Counted from the first letter of the stretch, positions 30,972 to 43,048 are shown. The stretch is DNA of 64,000 bases from Phlyctochytrium arcticum (GCA_025602905.1 JAHLKI010000050.1:38969-102968); one strand, 5' to 3'. The notes: generated by a model not told the origin, from the sequence alone. Translations and numbers: made by a program.

Positions 30972-32992
30972 AACGAGAAATGCATTTTGGAATTTGATGG
31001 GTTTTATTGTTGGTGGGTGGAGATGAATGCCAAGAGGATAAAGAGATTTTTGATGGGGGGGTAGTTGGAGACACAAGAGTAGGCAGGGTCTTGTTGGACA
31101 CAGTGTTCTAGTGTTAGGTGGTGTTGTTGGCCATCTTGTGGATGTTTTTTGTGAGGATGTCTATGAGGCAGGTGTGCTGAGGGTGGTACATGGTGTAAAT
31201 TGGCCTTGGGAACTCGGGGTGGTGGGAGTGGGACCATAGACACAGTTTTTCCAATGAGGTGGTAGAGTAGGTGACCAGAGGCGCCCAGTATGTTCCATAT
31301 GGATCATGGAAAGTTGAGTTCCAGAGTGTGGGAGAAAAGTCGCGATTTTTCAGACAGAAACTCTTGCTACTAGAATAAGACACTACCAAAGTAGCATCAA
31401 GAGCACCGTAGCGTGTGGGGGGATGATTGGCCCTTAGCGCCCGACTCCGTAGATCCATAAATGGACAAGATGGCATGAGAAATACCGCCAAACAGCACAA
31501 ACCCGGCCCTGGCAAGGAAAGTGATAATGGGCAGTGGGTTCTGGCACAGGGGGTGGTAGGGGGTACATAGACGGTGGTTTGGGGCCAGTTGTAGGTCATC
31601 CAGGTCGAGACTCAGGGGACAGGTGGCCAGGGATAAAAATTCCAAAAATTTCGGGCTGTCCTCCAGACTAGGTAAACTTGATGAGGACTGAAAGGGACAT
31701 GCTGAAAGTGGTACCAGAGCTGGAACCGGGTACGGGGCGAGGGCGGGTATAGTCAAAAGTCTGTTGTCTTGATGCTCCTGCCTGATTCCAGGTGGTATGC
31801 ATGGGGCTGGGTTGACATGGAAAAAGTTGATGAAAAAGGCTTGAGAGGGTGGCATATGCCGTATATGCGGATGGGGAAGGTATAGACGGTTCTTTAGGTG
31901 ACGTGCAAGCGTGTCCAAGTGCAAAGCTGTGGGTAAGGTGTCCAATCACAGGAAATACTAAAAATTCCCGCCATCCTCCAGACTAGGTAAAGTTCCTGTT
32001 GAGGTGTGATAAAGGGCCCATGATTGCACAGAAGTTGCAGGTGGGTATGGTGGGACATTTGTTGCTGTTGATTGGCGGTTTGCATGCCCCGTTTTTGATT
32101 TGGGGGTTGGTGCGGGTGGTGTTGAGGGTGGGTAGATGATAATGATGAAAACCACTGGACAGGGTGCCATATGTCACAGTGTTTGATAGAGGGGGTGTTG
32201 AAGGTGGTGTGGGTGAGATTTGGGTCCAATTGGAGCAAAATAAGTGGTAAAAAGTGCTGGAGATTGCGAAAGTCATAAATGCTCGGTTTTTGAGAAATAT
32301 TTCTAAGTCCCAATACCCAGAAGCGTGATTGGCATGTACTTCATGGCAATGGGGTCCCATAAGCCCAATTCTTCAGAGATACTGGAGAGCACCATTTCCG
32401 ACTATAGGGTGGAGCTTGGGAGTGTTGTTATAGGGTAATTCTCGAGGTTGTCATAGGTGCTGCTGTCTTGATAAACAAAGCTGCCAAATTTGAGACATGT
32501 GCATTCCAAAATTGCAAATTTTCAACATGAGCCTAGCCGTTCTGGGAGTTGAAGTGATGGATGTAGGGCATTTTGGAGGTCATACGTTTGCTCCTTGAGG
32601 TGGGGTTTGGTTGGATATTAACAAACTTTACCCAAGGGAAGCCGTTTTATCGGCGATCAGTGCAAACTAGTGGTACAGGCACTCCCCTGATTCAAATGGA
32701 GCATGAGTTGCAGAAACCTGACTTTGAAGGGTCGAGAAAAGATAATTTGATGGTGTGGGGGTGGTGGGAGGAAAAAGGCAATCATCAAATTTGGGTACCA
32801 AATGCCAATAATGGGAGTGAGATTGTGAATGATTGTAGCAAGGAGTTGATAAGGGAGAGTCCAGAGCAGTAAGTAGCTGAAGACTAGCAGTTTGATGGAT
32901 TGTTGGTGAGAGGAAGTTGTGGTGTTCTTGGAGGTGAGGTGATGCCAATTGTAATTGGGATAGTCTGAAGTTGATTGAAGCGGAGATCTGGA

Positions 32993-35900
32993 TTACATAA
33001 TCACTCCGATGGCCGCTGGAAAGTGAAAGGCGGTATTGGGGGGAGAAGCGGGTGACAGGGCAGATGAAAAGGGGGCCGCCGAAGGGATCACACGACCTGC
33101 CGGTGGGCGTAGTGCTTCTTGTTCCAAAGGGTCACCCCATTCCTCGTCCATCAACTGTCGGTATACAATTTGAAGCAAGACCGCAAATAAATATCCGTCG
33201 GCATGGTTTACCACGCAATCCAATGCACTGTACAGTTCCGTATCCAGTTTCTTGTCCAAGAGCCGTTGTCGATCCTTTAATAACCATTCCGAAATCCGCG
33301 GCCATTCTGCATGAGTCTCAAAGAACGGGAGCGCACATTCAATCATACAGCGGCGATTCACCCAACGGCGGCAGATATCACACTTCTTCCTTGACATAAG
33401 GACGTTTTCCCGCCACTTGATGGCCCATGGTCGGAGGACTGGAGGTTGCAGATAGAAGACGGAGTCAACATAACTCTGGGGGCGCCGGTACAGAATGTAG
33501 TTTGCCAGTGGGGAGCCTGCCGGTCCTGAATCAAAACGTCGGTACAGTAACTGGTCCAAATTTGATTTTCGAACATAGGACCGCCAGCTAATTGGATTTT
33601 CTTCTGGTGGTGAGGCCGCAACAACAGCACGCCAAGCGATCACGTCAGTAGGTGGTAGCAAACATCGAGGAAGAACTGCATCGATAGATAGTAATGGCGT
33701 GACGGGGGCCGCAATGGATGGCAAAGAGAACAAAGGATTGGATTGTGGCATCTTTTCCAAATGCAAAAAGTAGGAGCCCACCATATCAACAGCCCGATGG
33801 CTCCACTGTCCTAGCGCACTCATGCTCTCATGTAACTGTTGCGGTGCGAGTCGGCCAAATATCCAATCGAGGGCCTCGCAATGAAGCTTCTCTAATCCCG
33901 TACGCAACGGCAATCGACGGGGATCAGCACCAGACCATATCCAGAAGGGAGGAAGACCGAAGTCTGTATGTGACCGAACGAAAGTTTTGTACAGGGTAAG
34001 TCGCACCACCACTGGCCAGAGATTTCCGCTAATCATCAGAGCTTTAAGCATTCGAGTAGCCTTGCCAAGACGGATATCCAGATGATCTTTCCACATAATT
34101 CCTTTTGCCCCCGTCGGAAATCCAAGGTATTTGTAATTTTCAACCTTGGGTACAGACTTGCTGGCTAATAGAAGAGTAGGCGGGCCGGAAGCATCCCACT
34201 TGTCCTTCCAAACCACGCCGCACTTGCTATTATTGAACTCCATCCCGTTTTCCGCTGCCCATATGGTACAAACATCCAGAAAGAGTTGTGCTTCCCTGAT
34301 ATCAATTGGCTGGAGTTTGATATCATCGGCATAGGCAAGAGATGGGGGGAATTTGCGGATGGTCAAATCTGTCATAGTATCCATTGTCAATAGCAAAGTG
34401 TCAATGAAAACATTGAATAACAGTGGTGAGACGAGTGACCCTTGAAACAGTCCACATTCACGCGAAACAGATGGCGTGAGTTCACCGTTGACAACGAAAC
34501 GAGAGGATGGCTCGCGGCACATTAAACTATAGACAAGTGCAACCGCCCACACTGATGCTCCTGCTTCTTTCACCCGCTCAAGTAAACGAGAATGCGGGAC
34601 TCTATCATACGCGGCCTTTAGGTCCAAGTAAATAGAGATGTCAGAGCCCAGACGAATACTTTCACTCCCAATGAGCGCTTGGGTAATAGCCGAATGCCGT
34701 GAGCGAAAGCCGCCCTGTCCAGGATGGACTTTGGCCCAATCTTCACCATGCCACACAGTCAATACTCTTTTCTCGAAAAGCCGACGCAGGACACAAGTAT
34801 TGGCAATAGGCCGAGTGTCGGCAGGTCCAACGAGATCACCATCCACTTTGGCTGTCAAGGTCACATTTGCAGAGTTCCAACATTTGGGCGTCGTTCCCAA
34901 GCAGACACAAAGATAAAAAAACAAACTGATGTGACTGGCAAAGACTTCACTTGCACACAGTGCCTTAAGCAGAATGGGAGGAACATTGTCCGGGCCAGAG
35001 CTTTTCGTGACAGGATACCCTCTTATCACCTTTTCTATACCTGCCCAATCTCCCACCACGGCAGCCATGGCACGCGCTACAACATCGCCAGCCGCAGGTA
35101 TCTCAAAAGCAAGAGGTGGTGGGTTGGCTACCGGATTCTTGAAGATTTCAGCAAAATGCTCCACGACAGAATCCACTGCCGATACAGTACTCCCTTCAAC
35201 ACCAATGACCGGCTGTTTTCCCCGCAAGCTTCGTTTGAAAAGACGAGTGGCTGAACTTGCATCTTGAGCTCCACGCAATGCATCCTGAAGGTGGTCCGGC
35301 CGCATTTGCGCTACTGATGGGACATATGCTCCCAGCACCTGTTCACCAACAAAAAATATCCAATCCGATAGTAACTGTCCTATAAAATCAATCATCGCTT
35401 CACGATCCGCAAGTGACAGCGACATCCCTTCATTCTTGAGGAACTGAAGAAGAGTATTGATATCCCAACTATCGCGGTCATATTCGGAGCAAATTCGTTC
35501 CTTGACTAGTGACTCCGAGAGGTACTTTACAAATAGCCGGCGCGTGGGATTAGATCGGACATCAGGAGGAGGTGATGAGACCAATGGCCGAGAAGGTGGT
35601 GTCCAGTCAATCTTCATAATGCCATGATCGCTACTAATTGGGGCCGTTTCATAGGACCATGACAAGGTAGTGGATGAGGTCAGGATATGGTCTAGTCTTG
35701 AGAGGCCAGAGACTGCCGGAAGAAGGTTCAAATGGTGTCGAGAAGCAGTAGTCCAGAATGAGTGAGCACGTGGGGCGGGATCATTTAAGCGCCGTGGGTT
35801 ATCCCCAGTGCGGCTACCCAAACGGACATTGACATCCCCAATAATAGCAACCGGCTTAGAGGTCATTTTTGGATTCAGAATTTCTTGGACAACATTCTCT

Positions 35901-36244
35901 TCGAGAGATGGCGGCAGATAGACAAAGAGGAAATGTTGATTATGAATAGCCAGGGAGAGGGAGTACTCAGTTTTGGCCATATAGTTGATGAAGGGATGGA
36001 GACGAGGCGGGACTAGCGCCAGAAGGCCTCCGTTTTGATGGCCGTGAGTTCTGGGTTGAGATGGATATGAGGACCAGAACTGGGAGTATGGGTGAGTTTT
36101 TATATAATTCCAGGATGTAAACCAGGTTTCTGAAATGATGATGAGGTCGTAGACGTTGTTGTTGATGAGATCGATAAGAATATCCAGCTTCAAGGGTGTT
36201 AATCCTCGCGCGTTGATGTATCCGATGATGAGTTTACTATTCAT
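32993..36244 (-). CDS. LINE-A ORF2 (APE endonuclease, RT), left copy
   Basis: Same 1083-residue protein as the right copy at 43041-46292, with Lys instead of Arg in the LE(K/R)MPQ segment (33753). Open throughout. Confidence 0.95.
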   Translation of the reverse strand: MNSKLIIGYINARGLTPLKLDILIDLINNNVYDLIIISETWFTSWNYIKTHPYSQFWSSYPSQPRTHGHQNGGLLALVPPRLHPFINYMAKTEYSLSLAIHNQHFLFVYLPPSLEENVVQEILNPKMTSKPVAIIGDVNVRLGSRTGDNPRRLNDPAPRAHSFWTTASRHHLNLLPAVSGLSRLDHILTSSTTLSWSYETAPISSDHGIMKIDWTPPSRPLVSSPPPDVRSNPTRRLFVKYLSESLVKERICSEYDRDSWDINTLLQFLKNEGMSLSLADREAMIDFIGQLLSDWIFFVGEQVLGAYVPSVAQMRPDHLQDALRGAQDASSATRLFKRSLRGKQPVIGVEGSTVSAVDSVVEHFAEIFKNPVANPPPLAFEIPAAGDVVARAMAAVVGDWAGIEKVIRGYPVTKSSGPDNVPPILLKALCASEVFASHISLFFYLCVCLGTTPKCWNSANVTLTAKVDGDLVGPADTRPIANTCVLRRLFEKRVLTVWHGEDWAKVHPGQGGFRSRHSAITQALIGSESIRLGSDISIYLDLKAAYDRVPHSRLLERVKEAGASVWAVALVYSLMCREPSSRFVVNGELTPSVSRECGLFQGSLVSPLLFNVFIDTLLLTMDTMTDLTIRKFPPSLAYADDIKLQPIDIREAQLFLDVCTIWAAENGMEFNNSKCGVVWKDKWDASGPPTLLLASKSVPKVENYKYLGFPTGAKGIMWKDHLDIRLGKATRMLKALMISGNLWPVVVRLTLYKTFVRSHTDFGLPPFWIWSGADPRRLPLRTGLEKLHCEALDWIFGRLAPQQLHESMSALGQWSHRAVDMVGSYFLHLEKMPQSNPLFSLPSIAAPVTPLLSIDAVLPRCLLPPTDVIAWRAVVAASPPEENPISWRSYVRKSNLDQLLYRRFDSGPAGSPLANYILYRRPQSYVDSVFYLQPPVLRPWAIKWRENVLMSRKKCDICRRWVNRRCMIECALPFFETHAEWPRISEWLLKDRQRLLDKKLDTELYSALDCVVNHADGYLFAVLLQIVYRQLMDEEWGDPLEQEALRPPAGRVIPSAAPFSSALSPASPPNTAFHFPAAIGVIM

Positions 36245-36866
36245 GTTCAGATGGAGCAGGGGACCCAATACGGACAATGCCATCATCGGGGCCAGTCTGC
36301 GCGGCATCAGATGAGGAAATGGCCGGTGTCGAACTCATAGCAGTATCGGCAGTAAGGGTGGGATGTCTGGCCTTGATAGTGCAAACCCATGCACTAAACA
36401 GCTCCTTTACACCTTCATGCCGCGTCGTTTCTACAACGCCTTCTACACGCCGCAAGTTCAATGCCAATACTTCTGGGGCACGGGGCGCGTTTGGATTATT
36501 GGTGGGATTGCGAGGAACGGCCGGGTTGAATAAGACATCAATATCCAAATTGCAGCGGCGCGCCTGTGCCCGGAATGACTGGTAGTAGTCTTCGTCAAGG
36601 GTGATCTCAAGAGTGGTCCCAATCCAAGAGAAGTTGCGGATCTTGGTCAGCATAAAATGCAACTTGTAGAAGACACTTTTCAACTCTTTGAATGACATCC
36701 TGGGCAGACTAGTCATGTAGACAATACGGAGACCGAGGTCAACCGCAGCCTTTTCAACGGGGGTGCGAATGTCTGGCCTTTCCTCAATAACAGGGCGGCG
36801 GCTATCTACACGGCGGACATTGCGAGCCTTCTGAATAAGCCTGAGACCTTCGCGGATATCCTTCAT
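36237..36866 (-). CDS. LINE-A ORF1, left copy
   Basis: Mirror of 42419-43048; 209 residues from MKDIREGLRLIQKARNV. See the right copy. Confidence 0.75.
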   Translation of the reverse strand: MKDIREGLRLIQKARNVRRVDSRRPVIEERPDIRTPVEKAAVDLGLRIVYMTSLPRMSFKELKSVFYKLHFMLTKIRNFSWIGTTLEITLDEDYYQSFRAQARRCNLDIDVLFNPAVPRNPTNNPNAPRAPEVLALNLRRVEGVVETTRHEGVKELFSAWVCTIKARHPTLTADTAMSSTPAISSSDAAQTGPDDGIVRIGSPAPSEHE

Positions 36867-36905
36867 CTTTTCTTTATTATCATCATCTTGTGGAAACCGC
36901 TGCAC

Positions 36906-36920
36906 AGGGTTAGGGTTAGG
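36906..36920. repeat. Telomeric repeat between LINE-A and LINE-B, left arm
   Basis: AGGGTTAGGGTTAGG separates the 5' end of LINE-A from the 3' end of LINE-B. Confidence 0.93.
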
Positions 36921-38671
36921 ATGTGAGGAGAGTGTTATTTGAGAGCATGCACATATACAGAACATATCTATCTATAAGACTAACTAGAAAAAACGAGAAA
37001 AAGGAGCAAAAAATGATAAAACTACGAAAAAAGGCGATTTCAGACTGGAGCCCGGCAGTGGGGAGGAACGGTGAGTGAGGGGGAGTAATCCAGAAAGATG
37101 CGCACGGCAAAGAGCGTTAAGATGTCCTAAGACACCTTATGTGCAAGGGTGGGTGAATGGGTCGAGAAAACGCGAAAAATGGTGGTAAGAAGGGACTTGG
37201 GGTTTGGAGGGCATTTCAGCCTGAGAGACGCGTGGCCCGTGCTTGGGAAGATGTGGTGGATGAGGTAGAGCAGCGGGGCAGAGGTGGAGGCCGAGGTGGT
37301 GGTGAGGGAGGTGATGTAGCGGTGATGGCAACAATTCCAGAGCTGGGACGAAGTCCCAGAGTAGAAGACGGTGGTGGTAACAATTCCAGAGCTGGGACGA
37401 AGTCCCAGAGTAAAAAAGGATGGTCGGGGAGAGTGTTGCGTGGTCTGGGGGAGGTCGAAGGCCGGGTGGTATTAATGATGGGGATGGCCAGGACGTGGGG
37501 TAGCGGGGGTTGCACACAGCGGTGATTTTGGTGAAGGGCCCGATGGAATTAGTGATGGGGATGGCCAGGAGGTAATGGGGATGAGAAATGCGTGGGAGGG
37601 GTGAATGCAGGCTGCGCGGTGCCGATGGTAACGGCATACGCCGGGAGATGATGTGGGGAGAGTTGTCGGTGGGAGAGAAGGCGTGGAGGGTTGCTGTGTC
37701 CTTATCCAATGCCGGTGATGGGAAGGCCGATGTATTTGGTGGAGGGGAAGGTCGCGGCCGTGTGGTTGTTGTGATGGCGAGGGTGGTGGGGATATGGGTG
37801 AAAGCGCGGGGAGGTCGTGGCGGTGATGCAGCGGGCGAGGGGACGCGCGCGGGCTTCAGTGGAGGCATCATGCGGTGGTGGGAAGGAGGGAAGGACGGAG
37901 GGCCTTTCTTGAGGAGCTGGGGCCGTGACCGTGGTGGGGATGGGTGGTTGGAGTTGGTAGGATGCGCGACGAGACCCGTGAGGGCGTCGGTAGCGGTAGC
38001 GGTGATGTTGGGTGGGATGGGAAGGTTGTTGTGGTGGTAGCGGCAAGTGGGGGAGCGGTGGGCGTGATGGGGGCGCGGTCCGGGGTGAGGAGGATGCGGT
38101 GTGTGCGGGGGTATTATCAGAAGCCGTGGGGAGTGCTGGGGTATCTTGGGAAGAGCCTGTGTTGCTGGGGGTATCGGGTATGTTGCGGGGAGGGGAATCA
38201 TCTACACTACTTACTATTCTACTACTAGGGGGAGGGGGGGATGGCGGTGCTTGGTCTTGGATGTCGAGGTTGGCAGAGGTCCAGGATTGCATGGTCGTGT
38301 AGAGGAGAGTGAAGTTGTCGTAGTCTTTGTGGTTGAGCGTCTCGTCGAGGATGTTGTAGTGGGGGGCGTGGTAGCCGCGTTCGCGGAGCTTCTTGCGTTG
38401 GGCGAGCGTGTTGGTGAGGTGGGTGATGATGGCGGGGGTGGTGATGTCGCGGAAAGGGTTGCAATCGACGATATGCCCGCGGGTAAGGCGTTGGCGGCAG
38501 ATGGGACATTGGAGATGGGGGTTGAGGTTGTTGAGGCGCCAGCGAACAATCTGGCGGGCGAGGGAAGGAGGGCGTTGGAATATGCCAGTATCGGCGCCGA
38601 CACCGTGGCCAGTCCTACAAGTGTTGCTGATGGAGTTGGCGAGGATAGACGGGTTGGCGAGAAACCCATTG
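36921..38671 (-). mobile_element. LINE-B, left copy, 5'-truncated
   Basis: Only the 3' 1.75 kb is present: C-terminal protein coding (38671-37702 on minus, with CPICRQRLTRGHIVDC) and a C-rich 3' region. It stops at 38671, where it meets the oppositely directed LINE-B. Confidence 0.9.
37343..37408 (-). other. Paired 3' stem-loops of LINE-B, left copy
   Basis: Two copies of sense CTGGGACTTCGTCCCAG at 37392-37408 and 37343-37359, mirror of 41877-41942. Confidence 0.75.
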
Positions 38672-41583
38672 TGTGTTCCACCGTTGATACCCTTGGTCTA
38701 GCTCTTCAAGATACCCTCCTCTCGGTTGCTCAACATACCCTCGGCTACTACAGCGTCTCCCGCGCCAAGTCCCGCCCCCAATCAACCGAAGTCATCCCCA
38801 TCTCCACCACCGACCTCCATGACCCCCTTACCACTACCGCCGCCATCCGTGCATTCAAACGCTCCCGCCGTGGCCTTCAACCCACACTCACCAGCGGTGA
38901 TGCCAACCTCACGCCCAATGACGCTACCACCGCCCGCTTTTCCACCACCTTCTCCACCTGCTCATCAACGCCTCCAGACGACCCAGGCGGCTCCCTCACC
39001 TACGAACTATCCCATGCCGAACGCCGCGCCTTCTCCCTCACCTCCATCTGTGATGCCATCCGTCGATACCCCAAGTGCCGTAGCGGAGGGCCCGACGGCC
39101 TCCATCAAACTCTCCTCACCACCCTTACCTACTCCACCACCTTCGAACAAGACATTACTGCCATCTTCCGTCACTTCCTCGCTGTGGGGGCAACCCCGCA
39201 ATGTTGGAATACCAGTAAACTTGTACTCATCCCCAAAACCACCACCGACTCTCGTATTTCTGCTTGTCGCCCCATCTCCCTCACTCAAATTCTCCGCCGT
39301 ATCTTTGAAGGACGTCTCCATCGCGCCTGGCGTGGCCGCCCGTGGGCCAAAGTTCATCCTTCTCAAGGCGGATTCCAGCGACGTCAAGGATCGACCCACC
39401 TAGCTCTCGCGTCCGACGCCTCGTGTAGACTAGGTGCCCAGCTTCAGGTCTTTCTCGACGTGGTGGGTGCGTACGATCATGTCCCACATCGACACCTGAT
39501 GCAAGTTCTGGCTGGGCGTGGCGCCCCTCGCCGCGACTTAAGTCTAGTGTTCGCGCTGTTCTGCCGCTTCATGTCCACCGTAGCGGTAGTCAATGGAACC
39601 CGCTGCGACCCCATCCCCATCATCCGCGGACTCTTCCAAGGATCGGTTCTCTCCCCTCTCCTCTTCAACCTGTTTATAGACCCGCTCGCCGTTATCCTTG
39701 CGCCCACCAACGACTTTCCCAACAACAACCTCCCCAACGCCCTTTTCTTTGCCGACGACATCAAACTCCAGGCCGCTACCCTCCCCACCATCCGCACCTC
39801 ACTCGCCCTCTGTGAGGCATGGGCCGATGCGAATTTTCTGAAGTTTGGACTGGCTAAATGTGGCATTATTGGCGCTCCACCCGATGCCGTTCTCCCCCTC
39901 CAAGATGGCTTCCTCCCCCACGTCTCCGAATACAAGTACCTAGGATACCCCCATACCCGTCGCGGCATTAACTGGCCCAAGTTCATTACCACCACCACCA
40001 CCAAAGCCGACCGCCTTCTCTCTTATACCATGATGCGTGGCCAGGCCTGGACCCCCGGCACCAAACTCACCATCTACCGCACATTCATCCAATCGCTCTG
40101 TACTTATGGTATGGAGGCCTTCGGCCTATGGCTGGATGGTCAACCGCCAGATGTTCAACGATCTCTCCTCACCCTCCTCACCACCAACCACCGCACCGCC
40201 CTGGAATGGATCTTCAACACCTCCTCCGCCACGTCCCTCGCAACAATGGAATCACTAACCTCTCTCACCAACCCCGTCCGCAAGATGACCGAGTTTGCTG
40301 CATCCTTCGCGTTCCGCCTCTCCTCCTACAACAACACCTTCTCCGCCACCTCCCCCTGGGCCGTAGTGAATGCCCGCTTTCCCGAGTGTGGCCCATGGTC
40401 CCTCGGTGAAATCATCCCTCGGCTCCGTCTCCAAACTCAACCACTCCTCGCCGCCTACAACAACATTGTCAATGCATACCCCCCCAGCTTCACCGGCCCC
40501 CGTCTTACTTGGAAGAAATTCCTTCGCCGTGACCGCATCCTCCAACACCGCGCGACCCTTTCCTCCAGCACCCACCCCCTCGACAACCGATCTATACCCG
40601 CCCGCTCCGTTCGCAATGGGTTTCTCGCCAACCCGTCTATCCTCGCCAACTCCATCAGCAACACTTGTAGGACTGGCCACGGTGTCGGCGCCGATACTGG
40701 CATATTCCAACGCCCTCCTTCCCTCGCCCGCCAGATTGTTCGCTGGCGCCTCAACAACCTCAACCCCCATCTCCAATGTCCCATCTGCCGCCAACGCCTT
40801 ACCCGCGGGCATATCGTCGATTGCAACCCTTTCCGCGACATCACCACCCCCGCCATCATCACCCACCTCACCAACACGCTCGCCCAACGCAAGAAGCTCC
40901 GCGAACGCGGCTACCACGCCCCCCACTACAACATCCTCGACGAGACGCTCAACCACAAAGACTACGACAACTTCACTCTCCTCTACACGACCATGCAATC
41001 CTGGACCTCTGCCAACCTCGACATCCAAGACCAAGCACCGCCATCCCCCCCTCCCCCTAGTAGTAGAATAGTAAGTAGTGTAGATGATTCCCCTCCCCGC
41101 AACATACCCGATACCCCCAGCAACACAGGCTCTTCCCAAGATACCCCAGCACTCCCCACGGCTTCTGATAATACCCCCGCACACACCGCATCCTCCTCAC
41201 CCCGGACCGCGCCCCCATCACGCCCACCGCTCCCCCACTTGCCGCTACCACCACAACAACCTTCCCATCCCACCCAACATCACCGCTACCGCTACCGACG
41301 CCCTCACGGGTCTCGTCGCGCATCCTACCAACTCCAACCACCCATCCCCACCACGGTCACGGCCCCAGCTCCTCAAGAAAGGCCCTCCGTCCTTCCCTCC
41401 TTCCCACCACCGCATGATGCCTCCACTGAAGCCCGCGCGCGTCCCCTCGCCCGCTGCATCACCGCCACGACCTCCCCGCGCTTTCACCCATATCCCCACC
41501 ACCCTCGCCATCACAACAACCACACGGCCGCGACCTTCCCCTCCACCAAATACATCGGCCTTCCCATCACCGGCATTGGATAA
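38672..41583 (+). pseudogene. LINE-B ORF2 fragment (RT and C-terminal zinc knuckle)
   Basis: The genuine LINE-B frame runs from the junction at 38672 to a TAA at 41581. RT motifs are RSGGPDGLHQTLL, PQCWNTSKLVLIPK, CRPISLTQILRRIFE, GGFQRRQGSTHLAL, FLDVVGAYDHVPHR, LFQGSVLSPLLFNLFIDP and the catalytic FFADDIKLQ. A C-x2-C-x7-H-x3-C knuckle (CPICRQRLTRGHIVDC) follows, then a Pro/Ser/His-rich tail of about 190 residues. The open frame happens to continue upstream to 38101 through the left arm, but those 190 codons are antisense LINE-B and not part of the protein. No endonuclease domain is present, so the copy cannot move alone. Confidence 0.9.
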
Positions 41584-41876
41584 GGACACAGCAACCCTCC
41601 ACGCCTTCTCTCCCACCGACAACTCTCCCCACATCATCTCCCGGCGTATGCCGTTACCATCGGCACCGCGCAGCCTGCATTCACCCCTCCCACGCATTTC
41701 TCATCCCCATTACCTCCTGGCCATCCCCATCACTAATTCCATCGGGCCCTTCACCAAAATCACCGCTGTGTGCAACCCCCGCTACCCCACGTCCTGGCCA
41801 TCCCCATCATTAATACCACCCGGCCTTCGACCTCCCCCAGACCACGCAACACTCTCCCCGACCATCCTTTTTTACT

Positions 41877-41942
41877 CTGGGACTTCGTCCCAGCTCTGGA
41901 ATTGTTACCACCACCGTCTTCTACTCTGGGACTTCGTCCCAG
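41877..41942 (+). other. Paired 3' stem-loops of LINE-B, right copy
   Basis: CTGGGACTTCGTCCCAG occurs at 41877-41893 and 41926-41942, inside a 49-bp unit repeated twice; each is followed by CTCTGGAATTGTT. Confidence 0.8.
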
Positions 41943-42364
41943 CTCTGGAATTGTTGCCATCACCGCTACATCACCTCCCTCACCACCACCTCGGCCTCCA
42001 CCTCTGCCCCGCTGCTCTACCTCATCCACCACATCTTCCCAAGCACGGGCCACGCGTCTCTCAGGCTGAAATGCCCTCCAAACCCCAAGTCCCTTCTTAC
42101 CACCATTTTTCGCGTTTTCTCGACCCATTCACCCACCCTTGCACATAAGGTGTCTTAGGACATCTTAACGCTCTTTGCCGTGCGCATCTTTCTGGATTAC
42201 TCCCCCTCACTCACCGTTCCTCCCCACTGCCGGGCTCCAGTCTGAAATCGCCTTTTTTCGTAGTTTTATCATTTTTTGCTCCTTTTTCTCGTTTTTTCTA
42301 GTTAGTCTTATAGATAGATATGTTCTGTATATGTGCATGCTCTCAAATAACACTCTCCTCACAT

Positions 42365-42379
42365 CCTAACCCTAACCCT
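42365..42379. repeat. Telomeric repeat between LINE-B and LINE-A, right arm
   Basis: CCTAACCCTAACCCT lies between the 3' end of LINE-B and the 5' end of LINE-A. Confidence 0.93.
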
Positions 42380-42418
42380 GTGCAGCGGTTTCCACAAGAT
42401 GATGATAATAAAGAAAAG

Positions 42419-43048
42419 ATGAAGGATATCCGCGAAGGTCTCAGGCTTATTCAGAAGGCTCGCAATGTCCGCCGTGTAGATAGCCGCCGCCCTGTTATTG
42501 AGGAAAGGCCAGACATTCGCACCCCCGTTGAAAAGGCTGCGGTTGACCTCGGTCTCCGTATTGTCTACATGACTAGTCTGCCCAGGATGTCATTCAAAGA
42601 GTTGAAAAGTGTCTTCTACAAGTTGCATTTTATGCTGACCAAGATCCGCAACTTCTCTTGGATTGGGACCACTCTTGAGATCACCCTTGACGAAGACTAC
42701 TACCAGTCATTCCGGGCACAGGCGCGCCGCTGCAATTTGGATATTGATGTCTTATTCAACCCGGCCGTTCCTCGCAATCCCACCAATAATCCAAACGCGC
42801 CCCGTGCCCCAGAAGTATTGGCATTGAACTTGCGGCGTGTAGAAGGCGTTGTAGAAACGACGCGGCATGAAGGTGTAAAGGAGCTGTTTAGTGCATGGGT
42901 TTGCACTATCAAGGCCAGACATCCCACCCTTACTGCCGATACTGCTATGAGTTCGACACCGGCCATTTCCTCATCTGATGCCGCGCAGACTGGCCCCGAT
43001 GATGGCATTGTCCGTATTGGGTCCCCTGCTCCATCTGAACATGAATAG
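42419..43048 (+). CDS. LINE-A ORF1
   Basis: 209 residues from MKDIREGLRLIQKARNVRR. The frame stays open upstream through the telomeric repeat (coding HPNPNP), so 42419 is the first Met inside the element. The protein is basic at the N-terminus and has a possible RNA-binding fold around LRIVYMTSLPRMSFKELKSV and a Ser/Asp-rich tail. No CCHC knuckle is seen. The stop TAG lies inside ATGAATAG, the start of ORF2. The element may be 5'-truncated and ORF1 therefore incomplete. Confidence 0.75.
   Translation: MKDIREGLRLIQKARNVRRVDSRRPVIEERPDIRTPVEKAAVDLGLRIVYMTSLPRMSFKELKSVFYKLHFMLTKIRNFSWIGTTLEITLDEDYYQSFRAQARRCNLDIDVLFNPAVPRNPTNNPNAPRAPEVLALNLRRVEGVVETTRHEGVKELFSAWVCTIKARHPTLTADTAMSSTPAISSSDAAQTGPDDGIVRIGSPAPSEHE

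Larger units (their letters stand above)
29826..36905 (-). mobile_element. LINE-A, left copy
   Basis: Two-ORF non-LTR retrotransposon on the minus strand, about 7.1 kb. Its 5' end abuts telomeric repeats (36906-36920) and its 3' end abuts telomeric repeats (29816-29827). It has an unusually long 3' region of about 3.2 kb after ORF2. Confidence 0.93.
29826..38671. repeat. Left arm of giant inverted repeat
   Basis: 8846 bp that are the reverse complement of 40614-49459 (paired positions sum to 79285). Three differences were noticed: 30140/49145, 31867/47418 and 33753/45532. The arm ends inward at the shared GAGAAACCCATTG. Confidence 0.97.
38672..42364 (+). mobile_element. LINE-B, right copy, 5'-truncated
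   Basis: Contains the RT and C-terminal part of an ORF2 plus the 3' region, ending against CCCTAA repeats at 42365. The endonuclease domain and ORF1 are missing. 38672-40613 is the unique spacer of the inverted repeat, and 40614-42364 is shared with the left arm. Confidence 0.9.

Noticed and set aside
30519..32360. Several 90-185-codon frames in the LINE-A 3' region, also mirrored at 46925-48766
   Set aside because: They overlap each other in different frames, have no conserved motifs and follow from C-rich, stop-poor sequence.
37137..38201. Long Pro/His-rich frame of 354 codons on the minus strand (and its mirror 41084-42148)
   Set aside because: It is an alternative frame over the LINE-B C-terminal coding and 3' region, produced by strong C-richness of the sense strand.
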